A stretch of 13,391 bases of DNA from CAZFLM01 sp964519955 (GTDB lineage: Bacteria; Armatimonadota; Chthonomonadetes; Chthonomonadales; CAJBBX01), in assembly GCA_964519955.1 (NCBI GenBank), contig CAZFLM010000126.1, forward strand, positions 1 through 13,391. Direction: 5' to 3'. Within the stretch, counting starts at the first letter, position 1, and each line of letters begins with the position of its first letter. Both the position numbers and the translations under genes were made by a program. This document shows, piece by piece, positions 6,289 through 13,391 of the stretch. The notes under the pieces are model-generated. The model had not been told where the DNA came from, did not search any database, and saw only the letters and a list, made by a program, of their open reading frames with translations.

Positions 6289-7347
6289 TCAGCTCCACCC
6301 CAGCTCGTACCCCGTCTCGTACATCGCCACGATGTTCTCGGGCGGGCTGACGGCCTGGATGTTGTGGCAGGGAGCCAGGATGTAGCCGCCGTCCTCACCG
6401 AGGATGCGCAGGTTGTCCTCGACCTCGCGCCGCACCTCGTCCACGGTTCCACGAGCCAGCGTGTACTGATTGTCGACGCCGCCGTGGAAGACGAGTTGCC
6501 TACCGAAGTCGCGCTTCAGCGGCTCGCGCGCCATGCCCTTGCAGCGCCACTGGATCGGGTTCAGCACGTCGATGCCGGCCTCGATCATCGTCGGCAGGAT
6601 AGTGCGTATGGCGCCGTCGCTGTGGTGGAACACGTAGGCGCCGGCCTCGTGCGCCAGGTCGATCATGCGCTTCATGCCGGGCAGGAGCAACTCCTTCACC
6701 TGTTTGGGCGAGAACAGCAGGCTCTCCTGCGAGCCCATGTCCTCCGCCACATAGGTGATCTGCACCTGCCCGGGCGCCTGCTCGTAGATGCGCCGCGTGT
6801 CCTCGTACGCCAGGTTGAACAGCTTGCCCAGGCAGTAGTGCACCATATCCGGGTTCAGAACCAGGTCCATCATGCCCTGCTCCATGCCCCGAAGCAGGCA
6901 GTAGAGCAAGAACGGCTCGGAGCCGCCGCCGCGAATCGGCTTGTCCGGGTTGTCAGCCACCACCTTGGCGATGTGGGAGTGGTCGTACCAGTCCGGCGAG
7001 GGCCAACGGTAGTTCGCCTCGATCTCCTCGACCGACGTGTACCCGGCCAGCGGGTGGTTCAGCGGCTCCGAGTAGACCCCGGTCTCGTACTGCACCATCT
7101 GGTGGCGAACGCCCCACACGTCCTCGCCCTGCGGCAGCGGCGGCCCGACGTACCGCCCGCCCACCGTCACCGGGGCGTCGATGTGCAGGCGCTGGAACGC
7201 CTCCTGCACCGAGCAGCAGCAGAGATGCGCCACGAGCTTCTCGGTCGCCTCGCCGGTCGCCCAGTAGTCCATCGGCACCCGGTCGGGCTTCTCGCGCCGC
7301 AGCACGGCCAACCACCGCTCGCGCGGCGTCATCGTCTCCTTGGGCAT
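6289..7347 (-). CDS. URO-D superfamily protein with H-S-D...C site
   Basis: This 352-residue cytoplasmic protein is a typical environmental URO-D family member, beginning MPKETMTPRERWLAVLRREK. Diagnostic stretches are ANYRWPSPDWYD (111-122), the FHHSDGAI segment (240-247), NPIQWRC (263-269), LVFHGGVDNQ (285-294) and GYILAPCHNIQ (321-331). At the place where MtaA-type enzymes have H-x-C it has His242-Ser-Asp244, while Cys327 keeps the later cysteine position. A changed metal site or chemistry is therefore possible. It lacks HemE's N-terminal signature and is unlikely to be the haem-pathway enzyme. The ATG at 7347 has GGAG eight bases upstream. The two URO-D proteins of this locus are clearly divergent, not a recent duplication. 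Confidence 0.88.
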   Translation of the reverse strand: MPKETMTPRERWLAVLRREKPDRVPMDYWATGEATEKLVAHLCCCSVQEAFQRLHIDAPVTVGGRYVGPPLPQGEDVWGVRHQMVQYETGVYSEPLNHPLAGYTSVEEIEANYRWPSPDWYDHSHIAKVVADNPDKPIRGGGSEPFLLYCLLRGMEQGMMDLVLNPDMVHYCLGKLFNLAYEDTRRIYEQAPGQVQITYVAEDMGSQESLLFSPKQVKELLLPGMKRMIDLAHEAGAYVFHHSDGAIRTILPTMIEAGIDVLNPIQWRCKGMAREPLKRDFGRQLVFHGGVDNQYTLARGTVDEVRREVEDNLRILGEDGGYILAPCHNIQAVSPPENIVAMYETGYELGWS

Positions 7348-7657
7348 CAGTCAGTCTCCAAGCAACAGGTACGAGCAAACGCGGCGCGGTGGCGACGGAG
7401 CGCCACCCTCCATCCGCCGCAGCCGCCAGTCTGGCGACGCACAAACCGTAGGGCGTGGCCTCCGCGCCCCGCCGGGTTCCTGCCTCGGCACCGCTCCACA
7501 ACGGACACGCCCGCCATGGACCGCCGCCGCCCTCGGCGGCACCCCGGCGACGCACCAGCCGTGGGGCGGCACACCCCGTGCCCCGCCGGGTCCCTGCCTG
7601 CACGCGCCGCTGCGGCTGGAGGGCGGGCCTCCGCGCCCACCGCGCCGTTCGCGCCGC
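7348..7657. other. 310-bp gap with repeats, no gene
   Basis: This stretch separates the NIPSNAP-like gene from the URO-D-like gene on the same strand. It is dominated by the palindromic GC-rich repeats listed separately. Short ORFs across it have arginine/alanine-rich low-complexity translations and no recognisable product. A promoter for the URO-D-like gene would be expected near 7360-7430, but I see no convincing one. Confidence 0.55.
7433..7599. repeat. Two imperfect ~53-bp palindromic repeats
   Basis: Copies lie at 7433-7485 and 7546-7599. Both start GGCGACGCAC and end with GCCGGGT, a C or T, then CCTGCCT. The middle diverges but keeps inverted symmetry: GGGCG/CGCCC in the first, and a longer GGCAC/GTGCC core in the second. 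A third core, GGGCGGGCCTCCGCGCCC, sits at 7621-7638 beside the stop of the NIPSNAP-like gene. The trpG-adjacent hairpin at 3922-3941 is of similar design. This looks like a REP-like dispersed family. Confidence 0.6.
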
Positions 7658-8446
7658 CTAGATCTCCGAATACCCCGTCGGGTACAGGAAGATCGACGTG
7701 ATGTTCGTCAGGATTGCCGCGTCCGAGTACTCCGGCTTGCCGGACAGCTCACGCCACTCGGGCGACGACACGAACGTGCCCCAGTTCTTCTCGCGCGCCG
7801 CCAGGTTCTCGAACGTCAGCATGTAGGTCAGCTTCGGCAGGTTGCTCCCGATCAGGCCCTCGCCGAAGAACACAGGCTGCAGCCCCGTCTTGCGGAAGAT
7901 GCCGATCTCGGCCGTGTTGAACATCTCGACCTTCTTGCGGTGCGCGGTCAGGCTGTGGCTCTCGTACGTGCGCAGCTCGAACATGCGGCCCTTCTTCGCG
8001 GGTTGCTCGACCTTGGCCATGCCCGCGAAGGCGCGGAACAGGCCGCTCTCGAGGCGCACGAACGCGGGGTCGGTGGCGGGCACGTCGTGGAAGCCGGCCG
8101 CCGCGGTCCTGTACGCGTTGTCGCTCTCCACGCGCTCCCGCACGCCCAGCACGTCCGCCGCGGAGGGGTAGGTGATCAGCACGTACGTCGACGGCGCGTC
8201 CGGCCCTACCATGACGCCGAAGACGCCCACCGGCCCGGCGCCCGCCCGCTTGAGCGCCGGAAGATAGGCGTCGCGCAGATACGCGTCGACCATGCCGCCC
8301 TGCTTGCCGATCCGCGTGTGGTAGATCTGCAGCTCGTAGTGCTCGCGCGCGGGCGCCTGCGCCTCGGCCTCCCCCTCGACCAGCGCCGCGGCCGAAGCCG
8401 AAGCCGCCCCCACCACCGATGCCCTCAGAAACGACCGCCTGTCCAT
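7658..8446 (-). CDS. Tat-exported NIPSNAP-like protein
   Basis: This 262-residue protein starts MDRRSFLRASVVGAASASAA, a twin-arginine signal (RRSFLR) followed by an alanine-rich segment; cleavage is likely near residue 29 (AEA-QA). Two related dimeric ferredoxin-like halves follow. The first covers about 37-140 (HYELQIYHTRIG...). The second covers about 154-262 (RMFELRTYESHSLTAHRKKV...), the classic NIPSNAP-type segment ending SIFLYPTGYSEI. The biochemical role of bacterial NIPSNAP proteins is mostly unknown. The ATG at 8446 has GAGGAG six bases upstream; a much longer in-frame extension upstream overlaps the next gene antiphase and is not real. It follows the secreted HELQH protein by 113 bases on the same strand and may share its transcript. 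Confidence 0.9.
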   Translation of the reverse strand: MDRRSFLRASVVGAASASAAALVEGEAEAQAPAREHYELQIYHTRIGKQGGMVDAYLRDAYLPALKRAGAGPVGVFGVMVGPDAPSTYVLITYPSAADVLGVRERVESDNAYRTAAAGFHDVPATDPAFVRLESGLFRAFAGMAKVEQPAKKGRMFELRTYESHSLTAHRKKVEMFNTAEIGIFRKTGLQPVFFGEGLIGSNLPKLTYMLTFENLAAREKNWGTFVSSPEWRELSGKPEYSDAAILTNITSIFLYPTGYSEI

Positions 8447-8501
8447 TCCGGTCTCCTCGTTGTTCAGTTCGCTGAGTTCGCAAGCCCGGTTCGCCGACGA
8501 G

Positions 8502-8523
8502 CCCCCGCGTTCCTCCGCGAGGG
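8502..8523 (-). other. Hairpin between the HELQH-protein and NIPSNAP-like genes
   Basis: On the minus strand CCCTCGCG pairs with CGCGGGGG around a six-base loop, with one G-U pair. It starts 36 bases after the stop of the upstream gene. It lacks a T-tract, so it is a weak candidate for partial termination or mRNA 3'-end protection. Confidence 0.3.
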
Positions 8524-8559
8524 CCCGTCGATGGGCGAGATGGTGGCCAACGCGTCGCC

Positions 8560-11103
8560 CTACCGCGTGAAGCGCACCCCGTTGAGCATGGAAGCCGCCC
8601 GCGCCGGCATCTCGGGGGCTGGGCCAGACGAGTCTGGCAGCGTGATCCCGATGTAGTAGCAGCGGTCGGCCTGGAGGAACAACACGTGCCAGAGCCAGCA
8701 CTTGTCCTTCGCGTCGTAGGTGGTGATCACCCGCCCGGGCGCGCCGCCCACCGTGATCGACGTCACCGGGTCGGGGCGCTTCCCGCGGAGCGCATCCACG
8801 GCGCGCTGAAGCGCCTTGTCCACGGATAGCCCCGTGATCTCCGCGTACGATCTGCCCGGCCGCACGATCACGCTCACGTCCTCCGGGGTCAGCGTGTCGA
8901 CGCCGGTGCCGCTGCCCTCCCGGATGCTCCACCCCCTCGGCAAAGGCATCCGGTAGTCGCCGCGCGCGTGCGTGTACCAGCGCTCCTTCGGCGTGGGCGG
9001 CTTCGGCGGCGTCTTGCGGTCCTTGACGACCGGCACCTCCTCCCCGTCTTCCGGCGGCGTGTCGCTGAGGCGCGGGTCCTCCCTCGGCTTCGGCGCCTCC
9101 GCGACGACGACCTCGCTCGATACGGAGGTTGGCGGCGCGCTCGCGGCAGGCTTGGTCGTAGCCGTCGAGGACTTGGGTGGCGGCGGCGTGTCGTCGCGGT
9201 AATCGTAGTCGTACATCATGTAGTACACGCCGAACTGGAACCCGACCTGCATCTTCTTCTCGTCGGCCGGCGCGAATACGCGCCAGGAGTAGTTCACCGT
9301 GTCCGACGGCTTCGCGTTCTCGGGCCGGTCCAGGTCGATCGCGGCAGAAGCGCTCGTGCCGGCCCCCACGGAGCGGTCGCGATAGAAGATGCGGCACGAG
9401 ACACTGCTGGATAGCCGCCGGGGCTTGCTGTCCTGCTTGTTGCGCACCGTGCTGCCCGCGTTCGACACGGTCAAGGTGCCGGAGACAGTGTCTCCCACCT
9501 TCAGCACGCTCGGCGGAGCCGTCCAGGAGGCGCTCCAGCTATCGACGCCCTCCTGCCACTCGTTGGAGAAGGGCACGGAGTAGGAGCCCGAGGTCGCGCT
9601 GATCGAGCCGGGGGCGGTCCGGCCGCCCCCCAACCGGGCGGTGTCCTTCACCGCGCGCGTCCCGACCAGGTACCACGCTGGTCCGCGATGGCGCGGAGTT
9701 GACGGGCCGGTCGGTGTGCTCGCCTGGGCCGGCCGCGACGAAGCGCGCCACCCGGCCGGCGGAGCCTGCTGTCCCTTGTTGAACACGACGTAGAAGATCG
9801 CTCGCGACGGGTCGTACACGGCGTCGCCCGACGCATCGCGGCCGTCCACGTAGTCCACCACGATGCGGTAGCGCTTCTCGCCGCGCAGCTCCGCCAGGTT
9901 CTGCCGGAAGAGAGACAGCGCGAACCCGTCGGCGGCCTGCACGTCGCTCTTCAGCGCTGCCAGGTCCGCGGTGAACGTGCGGACGCTGGTGCTCGAACCC
10001 ACCGCCACGCCCTTCACGGGCTTGCCGTTGAGCGCGAGGCCGAGCCACGCATCGCTATCGTCGTCCTCGAGCCGGATAGACAGCTTCCCGCGGGTGACCG
10101 GCAACCGGTTCACGATCCGCCCAGGCCCCATCCACGAGTAGGGGTACTCCCGTACCCGGAGCTTCACGGCATGCCGCGCGATGCCCTTGTCCGCTCTGCT
10201 CTTCGCGTCCGCAATGTCGATCAGCACCAACTCCCGGGGCGGGTCCGTCGAGAACACCCAGCGAGGCACCTTGATCTTGCCGACCCCGCCGCCCATGTAG
10301 AACCGAATAACCTCTTCGACCGTGGGAGTCGACACGCCCGCGAGGCGCTGGTACTCCTGGCGCATCGCCACCGTGAGCGGGGCCATGTCCCTGACGAGGG
10401 CGTACGACTTCCGCCACGACTCATGGCAGCGCCCCCAGATGTGCCGCTCCAGCGCCTTGTCCACGCGTTCGCCGCGCTTCACGTAGGTCTTGCTGAGCGC
10501 GTCGGCCTCCACCACCAGCTTCTCGAACTGGTTCACCTTGGTGAGTTGATGCAGCCACGCCACCGTCGCCTGGCCCAGCCCGGTGATGTAGGCGTGCTCC
10601 TGGTCGACGACGTCGTTGCCCGGACTGATCAGGGAGTGCTCCGCGAGGATACCGTGCTGCAGCTCGTGCCAGCAGTAGGCATGCTCCGCGATGTTGGTGG
10701 GCGTGTAGCAGAGCGCGACCATGTCGTCGGGGAAGTAGAACGGCTCGCCGGGCTCCTTCATCGGGCCGCGCCTGGTCGTGCGCCACACGAGCGTCCAGTC
10801 GGCCGGGCCGGAGCCTGTCGGCGGCGCCAGCAGCTTCCGGTACCCGGCGGACTTGCCGAGGTCTACGAGGCTCGCCACGGCGGCGGGCTCCAGGAAGTGC
10901 TGCCAACGCTCGACCATGTCGACGAACCACGCCTGCATCCGCTCCCTGGGCACGCCGGTCCGCTGCTGAGCTTCCGGCATCCTGGAGTACGACGTGAGTT
11001 CCGCCTCGGTGACCTTCCCGCTGGGCGTCTGGGCCAGTGCAGGTGTCGCCAGGAGCACAGCCGCCAGCACGACGACCGGTGACGCGATCGTGACCATGCG
11101 CAC
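8560..11103 (-). CDS. Secreted multidomain protein, putative HELQH zinc peptidase
   Basis: This protein of about 847 residues starts with a Sec signal peptide, cleaved near residue 25 (ATPALAQ-TPSG). The region 26-290 contains HELQH (146-150), an HExxH zinc-peptidase signature, and Glu169 in VVDQEHAY as a possible third ligand, a gluzincin-like arrangement. A beta-rich region (about 310-443) follows. An Ig/CARDB-like domain sits at about 520-628 (VLKVGDTVSGTLTVSNAG). A Pro/Thr/Ser-rich linker (636-706) leads to a C-terminal PsbP/Mog1-like domain (707-847; DYRMPLPRGWSIREG to MLNGVRFTR). The start is chosen as GTG 11103, since GGGAGG lies eight bases upstream; the ATG at 11097 would be fourteen away. 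I do not recognise a named family for the whole protein, and peptidase activity is inferred from one motif. Confidence 0.8.
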   Translation of the reverse strand: MRMVTIASPVVVLAAVLLATPALAQTPSGKVTEAELTSYSRMPEAQQRTGVPRERMQAWFVDMVERWQHFLEPAAVASLVDLGKSAGYRKLLAPPTGSGPADWTLVWRTTRRGPMKEPGEPFYFPDDMVALCYTPTNIAEHAYCWHELQHGILAEHSLISPGNDVVDQEHAYITGLGQATVAWLHQLTKVNQFEKLVVEADALSKTYVKRGERVDKALERHIWGRCHESWRKSYALVRDMAPLTVAMRQEYQRLAGVSTPTVEEVIRFYMGGGVGKIKVPRWVFSTDPPRELVLIDIADAKSRADKGIARHAVKLRVREYPYSWMGPGRIVNRLPVTRGKLSIRLEDDDSDAWLGLALNGKPVKGVAVGSSTSVRTFTADLAALKSDVQAADGFALSLFRQNLAELRGEKRYRIVVDYVDGRDASGDAVYDPSRAIFYVVFNKGQQAPPAGWRASSRPAQASTPTGPSTPRHRGPAWYLVGTRAVKDTARLGGGRTAPGSISATSGSYSVPFSNEWQEGVDSWSASWTAPPSVLKVGDTVSGTLTVSNAGSTVRNKQDSKPRRLSSSVSCRIFYRDRSVGAGTSASAAIDLDRPENAKPSDTVNYSWRVFAPADEKKMQVGFQFGVYYMMYDYDYRDDTPPPPKSSTATTKPAASAPPTSVSSEVVVAEAPKPREDPRLSDTPPEDGEEVPVVKDRKTPPKPPTPKERWYTHARGDYRMPLPRGWSIREGSGTGVDTLTPEDVSVIVRPGRSYAEITGLSVDKALQRAVDALRGKRPDPVTSITVGGAPGRVITTYDAKDKCWLWHVLFLQADRCYYIGITLPDSSGPAPEMPARAASMLNGVRFTR

Positions 11104-11111
11104 GCTTCGAT

Positions 11112-11117
11112 CCTCCC
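11112..11117 (-). promoter_or_regulatory. Shine-Dalgarno supporting the GTG start at 11103
   Basis: GGGAGG on the minus strand lies eight bases before GTG (11101-11103), an ideal spacing. The ATG two codons later would have fourteen bases of spacing. The GTG start also adds an arginine to the n-region of the signal peptide. Confidence 0.6.
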
Positions 11118-11262
11118 ATGCCGCGCCATGCCGGCAGCGGCCCATCGGCATTATCGGCACATTGCGCAGGCGGTCTGCGCGGCGAGCCGGCCCAAGTGGC
11201 CGGACGTGCATCAGGAGACGAGGCACTCCGTGGCGAACATGGGGCATGCACCGCAGACCGCC

Positions 11263-11268
11263 GAGGAG
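11263..11268 (+). promoter_or_regulatory. Shine-Dalgarno supporting a TTG start at 11277
   Basis: GAGGAG ends eight bases before TTG (11277-11279), which is in frame with the membrane protein. The upstream in-frame ATG at 11118 would add 53 residues of arginine/glycine/alanine-rich sequence and would nearly overlap the divergent gene's Shine-Dalgarno. TTG is therefore the better start. Confidence 0.6.
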
Positions 11269-11276
11269 CCGCGCCG

Positions 11277-13262
11277 TTGACTGGACCAGATGCCGGGCAG
11301 ACACCCACACAAGAGAACTCACCCGCCGCGCCGGCGCGCCCGTCGCCCGTCGTCACGCGGCGCGCAATCCTGCTCGGCGCGGCGCTCATCCCGCTCAACT
11401 GCTACTGGATGGCGGTCATGGAGATGCAGTGGAACTCGCTCGATTCCACCTGCGTCAGCCTCTTCTTCCACGTGGTCTTCCTGCTCATCGTGCTCACGCT
11501 GGTCAACGCGTCCGTGCGCCGCCGGTTCCCGCGCCACGCGCTCACCCAGGCCGAGCTGATGATCGTCTACGTGATGCTCAGCATGGCGTCGGCGGTCATG
11601 GGCCGCGACTCGCTGGAGAACCTGCCCTCGACCCTCGGCTTCATGTGGTGGTTCGACGACCCGACCAACCGGTTCAACCGCTTCTTCGGCTTCGTGCCCA
11701 AGTGGATGGCCCCGCAGGACAAGGCCGCGCTCAAGGGCTACTACATCGGCGGGTCGAGCATCTACCAGTGGGATAACCTGGCGCACTGGATCCTGCCGAT
11801 CTGCTTCTGGGTCGCCTTCGTCCTCACGCTGACGTGGATCATGCTCTGCATCAACGTCATCCTCCGCAAGCGCTGGACGGAGGAGGAGAAGCTCTCTTTC
11901 CCCATCGTCCAGATCCCGCTCTCCGTCACGAACACGTCGACGTACGTAGACCGGCGGTTCCTGCTCGGGTTCGCCATCCCGATTGTCATCCAGACGATGA
12001 ACAACCTGAACTACTTCTACCCGTCGGTTCCGCACCTGCACCTGAAGCTGCAGGACCTCGGTCCCAACATCACCAACGCCCCGTGGACCGGTCTGGGGTG
12101 GCTGCCGGTGGGGTTCTTCCCGTTCGCCATCGGCTTCGCGTTCTTCCTGCCGCTCGACCTCACCTTCTCGTGCTGGTTCTTCTACATCCTGCGCAAGCTC
12201 ATCGACGTGGGCTGCGTCGCGTGGGGATTTCAGGGCCCCGGCGCGTCCGCCGCGATGGCCAAGATCCCCTACGTGAAGGAGCAGGGCACGGGCGCGTGGA
12301 TCGGCCTCTCAATCGCGATGGTCTGGATGTCGCGGCACTACCTGCTGGGCGTCTGGCGGGAGGCGCTCCGGACCGGGCGCACCGCCCCTGGCAGCGCGGA
12401 CGCCCTCTCCTATCGCTCGGCGCTGCTCGGCCTGCTGGCGGGCATGCTCGTGCTGACGGGCGGCTGCGTCGCGGCCGGCATGTCGATGTGGCTGCCCCTG
12501 GTCTACTTCGGCTTCTACTTCGTGCTCTCGATCGGCATCACGCGCGTGCGCGCCGAGCTGGGCCCGCCTGCCCACGAGCTGAACTGGGTGAACCCCGAGC
12601 GGTTCATGGTGCAGATCTTCGGCACGGAGCTGCTGGGCCAGCGCAACCTGACGCTGCTCTCGTTCATGTTCTGGTTCAACAGGGGCTACCGCTCCCACCC
12701 GATGCCGCACCAGCTCGAAGCGATGAAGATCGGCCAGACGACACGCATGGAGTCGCGCCGCCTCCTGGCCGCCATCGTCATCGCGACCGTCGTCGGGGCG
12801 GTGGCGTCGATGTGGGCGCTGCTCGACGTGATGTACCGCCAGGGCGAGGCGACGCCGCACATCCAGTCCTACGCCACGGGCATCGGCCGCGAGGCATTCG
12901 GCCGCCTGCAGGACTGGGCCGACAACCCGCGCCCAACGGAGGGCATGGCGCTCGCGTTCTCCGGCGTCGGAGCGGGCATCACGCTGGTCCTGGCCGTCGC
13001 GAAGTCCCGCTTCGTCTGGTGGCCCTTCCACCCCATCGGCTACGCCCTGGCCAACAGCTACGCGCTGGAGTACTTCTGGAGCGCGCTGTTCGTGGGCTGG
13101 CTGCTGAAGCTCCTGGTGGTGCGCTACGGCGGCGCGCGCGGCTACCGCAACGCCCTGCCCTTCTTCCTGGGCCTCATCCTGGGCGACTACGTCATCGCGG
13201 CCCTCTGGTCGCTCGGCGGCTGGTTGCTCGGGGTGAGCACGTACCGGACGTTCATCTTCTAG
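11277..13262 (+). CDS. DUF6785/DUF6784-like polytopic membrane protein
   Basis: With the TTG start this is a 661-residue inner-membrane protein with about 12 or more hydrophobic segments. The first three lie at about 28-48, 58-80 and 93-108. Others lie at about 168-196, 228-246, 274-308, 340-360, 378-421, 494-517, 556-575, 583-615 and 626-655. Signature stretches are MLCINVILRKRWTEEEKLSF (189-208), RVRAELGPPAHELNW (423-437) and, near the end, WWPFHPIGYALANS (581-594) with PFFLGLILGDY (628-638). From memory these match DUF6785 (N-terminal) and DUF6784 (C-terminal), a family with oligopeptide-transporter-like topology and no proven substrate. It is divergent from the secreted HELQH protein. A transporter role is inferred from topology. 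Confidence 0.85.
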   Translation: MTGPDAGQTPTQENSPAAPARPSPVVTRRAILLGAALIPLNCYWMAVMEMQWNSLDSTCVSLFFHVVFLLIVLTLVNASVRRRFPRHALTQAELMIVYVMLSMASAVMGRDSLENLPSTLGFMWWFDDPTNRFNRFFGFVPKWMAPQDKAALKGYYIGGSSIYQWDNLAHWILPICFWVAFVLTLTWIMLCINVILRKRWTEEEKLSFPIVQIPLSVTNTSTYVDRRFLLGFAIPIVIQTMNNLNYFYPSVPHLHLKLQDLGPNITNAPWTGLGWLPVGFFPFAIGFAFFLPLDLTFSCWFFYILRKLIDVGCVAWGFQGPGASAAMAKIPYVKEQGTGAWIGLSIAMVWMSRHYLLGVWREALRTGRTAPGSADALSYRSALLGLLAGMLVLTGGCVAAGMSMWLPLVYFGFYFVLSIGITRVRAELGPPAHELNWVNPERFMVQIFGTELLGQRNLTLLSFMFWFNRGYRSHPMPHQLEAMKIGQTTRMESRRLLAAIVIATVVGAVASMWALLDVMYRQGEATPHIQSYATGIGREAFGRLQDWADNPRPTEGMALAFSGVGAGITLVLAVAKSRFVWWPFHPIGYALANSYALEYFWSALFVGWLLKLLVVRYGGARGYRNALPFFLGLILGDYVIAALWSLGGWLLGVSTYRTFIF

Positions 13263-13391
13263 AACGCGCCGGCACCCATCCGCCGCCCGGAGGCACGCGC
13301 TCCATGACTGTCGCGCCTCGGAACCGTGTGCGCACCGAGGCGCCGTGGCCGTCCAGCCCGCGGAGGCGGGCTTCGTGCCGTCGCGAGGCGC
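13263..13391. other. Intergenic end of window with a short hairpin
   Basis: No gene can be supported in the last 129 bases. AGCCCGC (13355-13361) pairs with GCGGGCT (13366-13372) around the loop GGAG, a perfect 7-bp stem without a T-tract. It lies about 90 bases after the membrane-protein stop and may be a dispersed palindromic repeat or a weak terminator. Confidence 0.45.

Larger units (their letters stand above)
11104..11276. promoter_or_regulatory. Divergent promoter region with twin hairpins
   Basis: This 173-base spacer drives two divergent genes. It contains GCGCAG/CTGCGC (11164-11180) and CCGGCC/GGCCGG (11187-11203), each with a perfect 6-bp stem and 5-base loop, 6 bases apart. A direct repeat ATCGGCA lies just upstream (11144-11150 and 11153-11159). 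CATTAT (11149-11154) is the only -10-like hexamer, and no good -35 was seen. In a plus-strand transcript starting near 11160 both hairpins would be in the leader. Confidence 0.4.

Noticed and set aside
4661..7347. The two URO-D-like genes as HemE (haem biosynthesis)
   Set aside because: Neither has the HemE N-terminal substrate-binding signature, no other haem genes are adjacent, and one has a methyltransferase-type zinc motif.
5923..7701. A 592-residue plus-strand reading frame across the repeats and antisense to the second URO-D-like gene
   Set aside because: It runs through tandem repeats and then mirrors a supported gene; the translation is low-complexity and has no domain.
8446..9397. 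N-terminal extension of the NIPSNAP-like frame up to 9397
   Set aside because: It overlaps the C-terminal domain of the HELQH protein in another frame, is Arg-rich, and the true start at 8446 has a Tat signal and a GAGGAG.
13304..13391. Possible start of another plus-strand gene (ATG 13304 with GGAGG ten bases upstream)
   Set aside because: Only 29 codons are visible, Arg/Pro-rich, and the frame runs through a palindromic hairpin typical of intergenic DNA; it cannot be supported without sequence to the right.

Overview
The window is high-GC bacterial chromosome with long, densely packed genes. Three things point to a free-living, probably aerobic environmental bacterium: a tryptophan gene cluster, two uroporphyrinogen-decarboxylase-superfamily (URO-D) methyltransferase-like proteins, and a large DUF6785/DUF6784-like membrane protein beside secreted (Sec and Tat) proteins. 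My best guess at lineage is Armatimonadota, with Planctomycetota or a related phylum as alternatives. This rests on gene content and repeat style recalled from memory, with no phylogenetic marker in the window.

Region 1 (8-4510, minus strand) reads trpG, an M24 Xaa-Pro-peptidase-like gene, trpD, trpC, trpF, and runs out of the left edge. It encodes the amidotransferase subunit of anthranilate synthase and the next three steps to indole-3-glycerol phosphate. trpE, trpB and trpA are not in the window. The peptidase is an unusual insert, abutting trpD with almost no gap. Catalytic residues look intact in all five proteins.

Region 2 (4511-7657) holds two different URO-D superfamily genes pointing at each other. 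The plus-strand one keeps the H-x-C...C zinc pattern of corrinoid methyltransferases; the minus-strand one has H-S-D...C instead. Their convergent gap (5855-6288) contains a 134-bp tandem duplication whose units can each fold into a long hairpin, then a seven-run G-quadruplex motif that starts one base after the minus-strand stop codon. The 310-bp gap upstream of the minus-strand gene holds GC-rich palindromic repeats that recur elsewhere in the window.

Region 3 (7658-13262) has a Tat-exported NIPSNAP-like protein and a large secreted multidomain protein (HELQH motif, Ig-like domain, proline-rich linker, PsbP/Mog1-like C-terminus) on the minus strand. Divergent from them is a polytopic DUF6785/DUF6784-like membrane protein. 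Both divergent genes appear to use non-ATG starts (GTG and TTG), each with a well-spaced Shine-Dalgarno sequence. The shared 173-bp spacer has two adjacent 6-bp hairpins.

No tRNA, rRNA, CRISPR array, transposase or phage gene was seen. The least described part is the secreted HELQH protein paired with the DUF6785-like membrane protein. A processing-and-uptake role for that pair is a hypothesis only.
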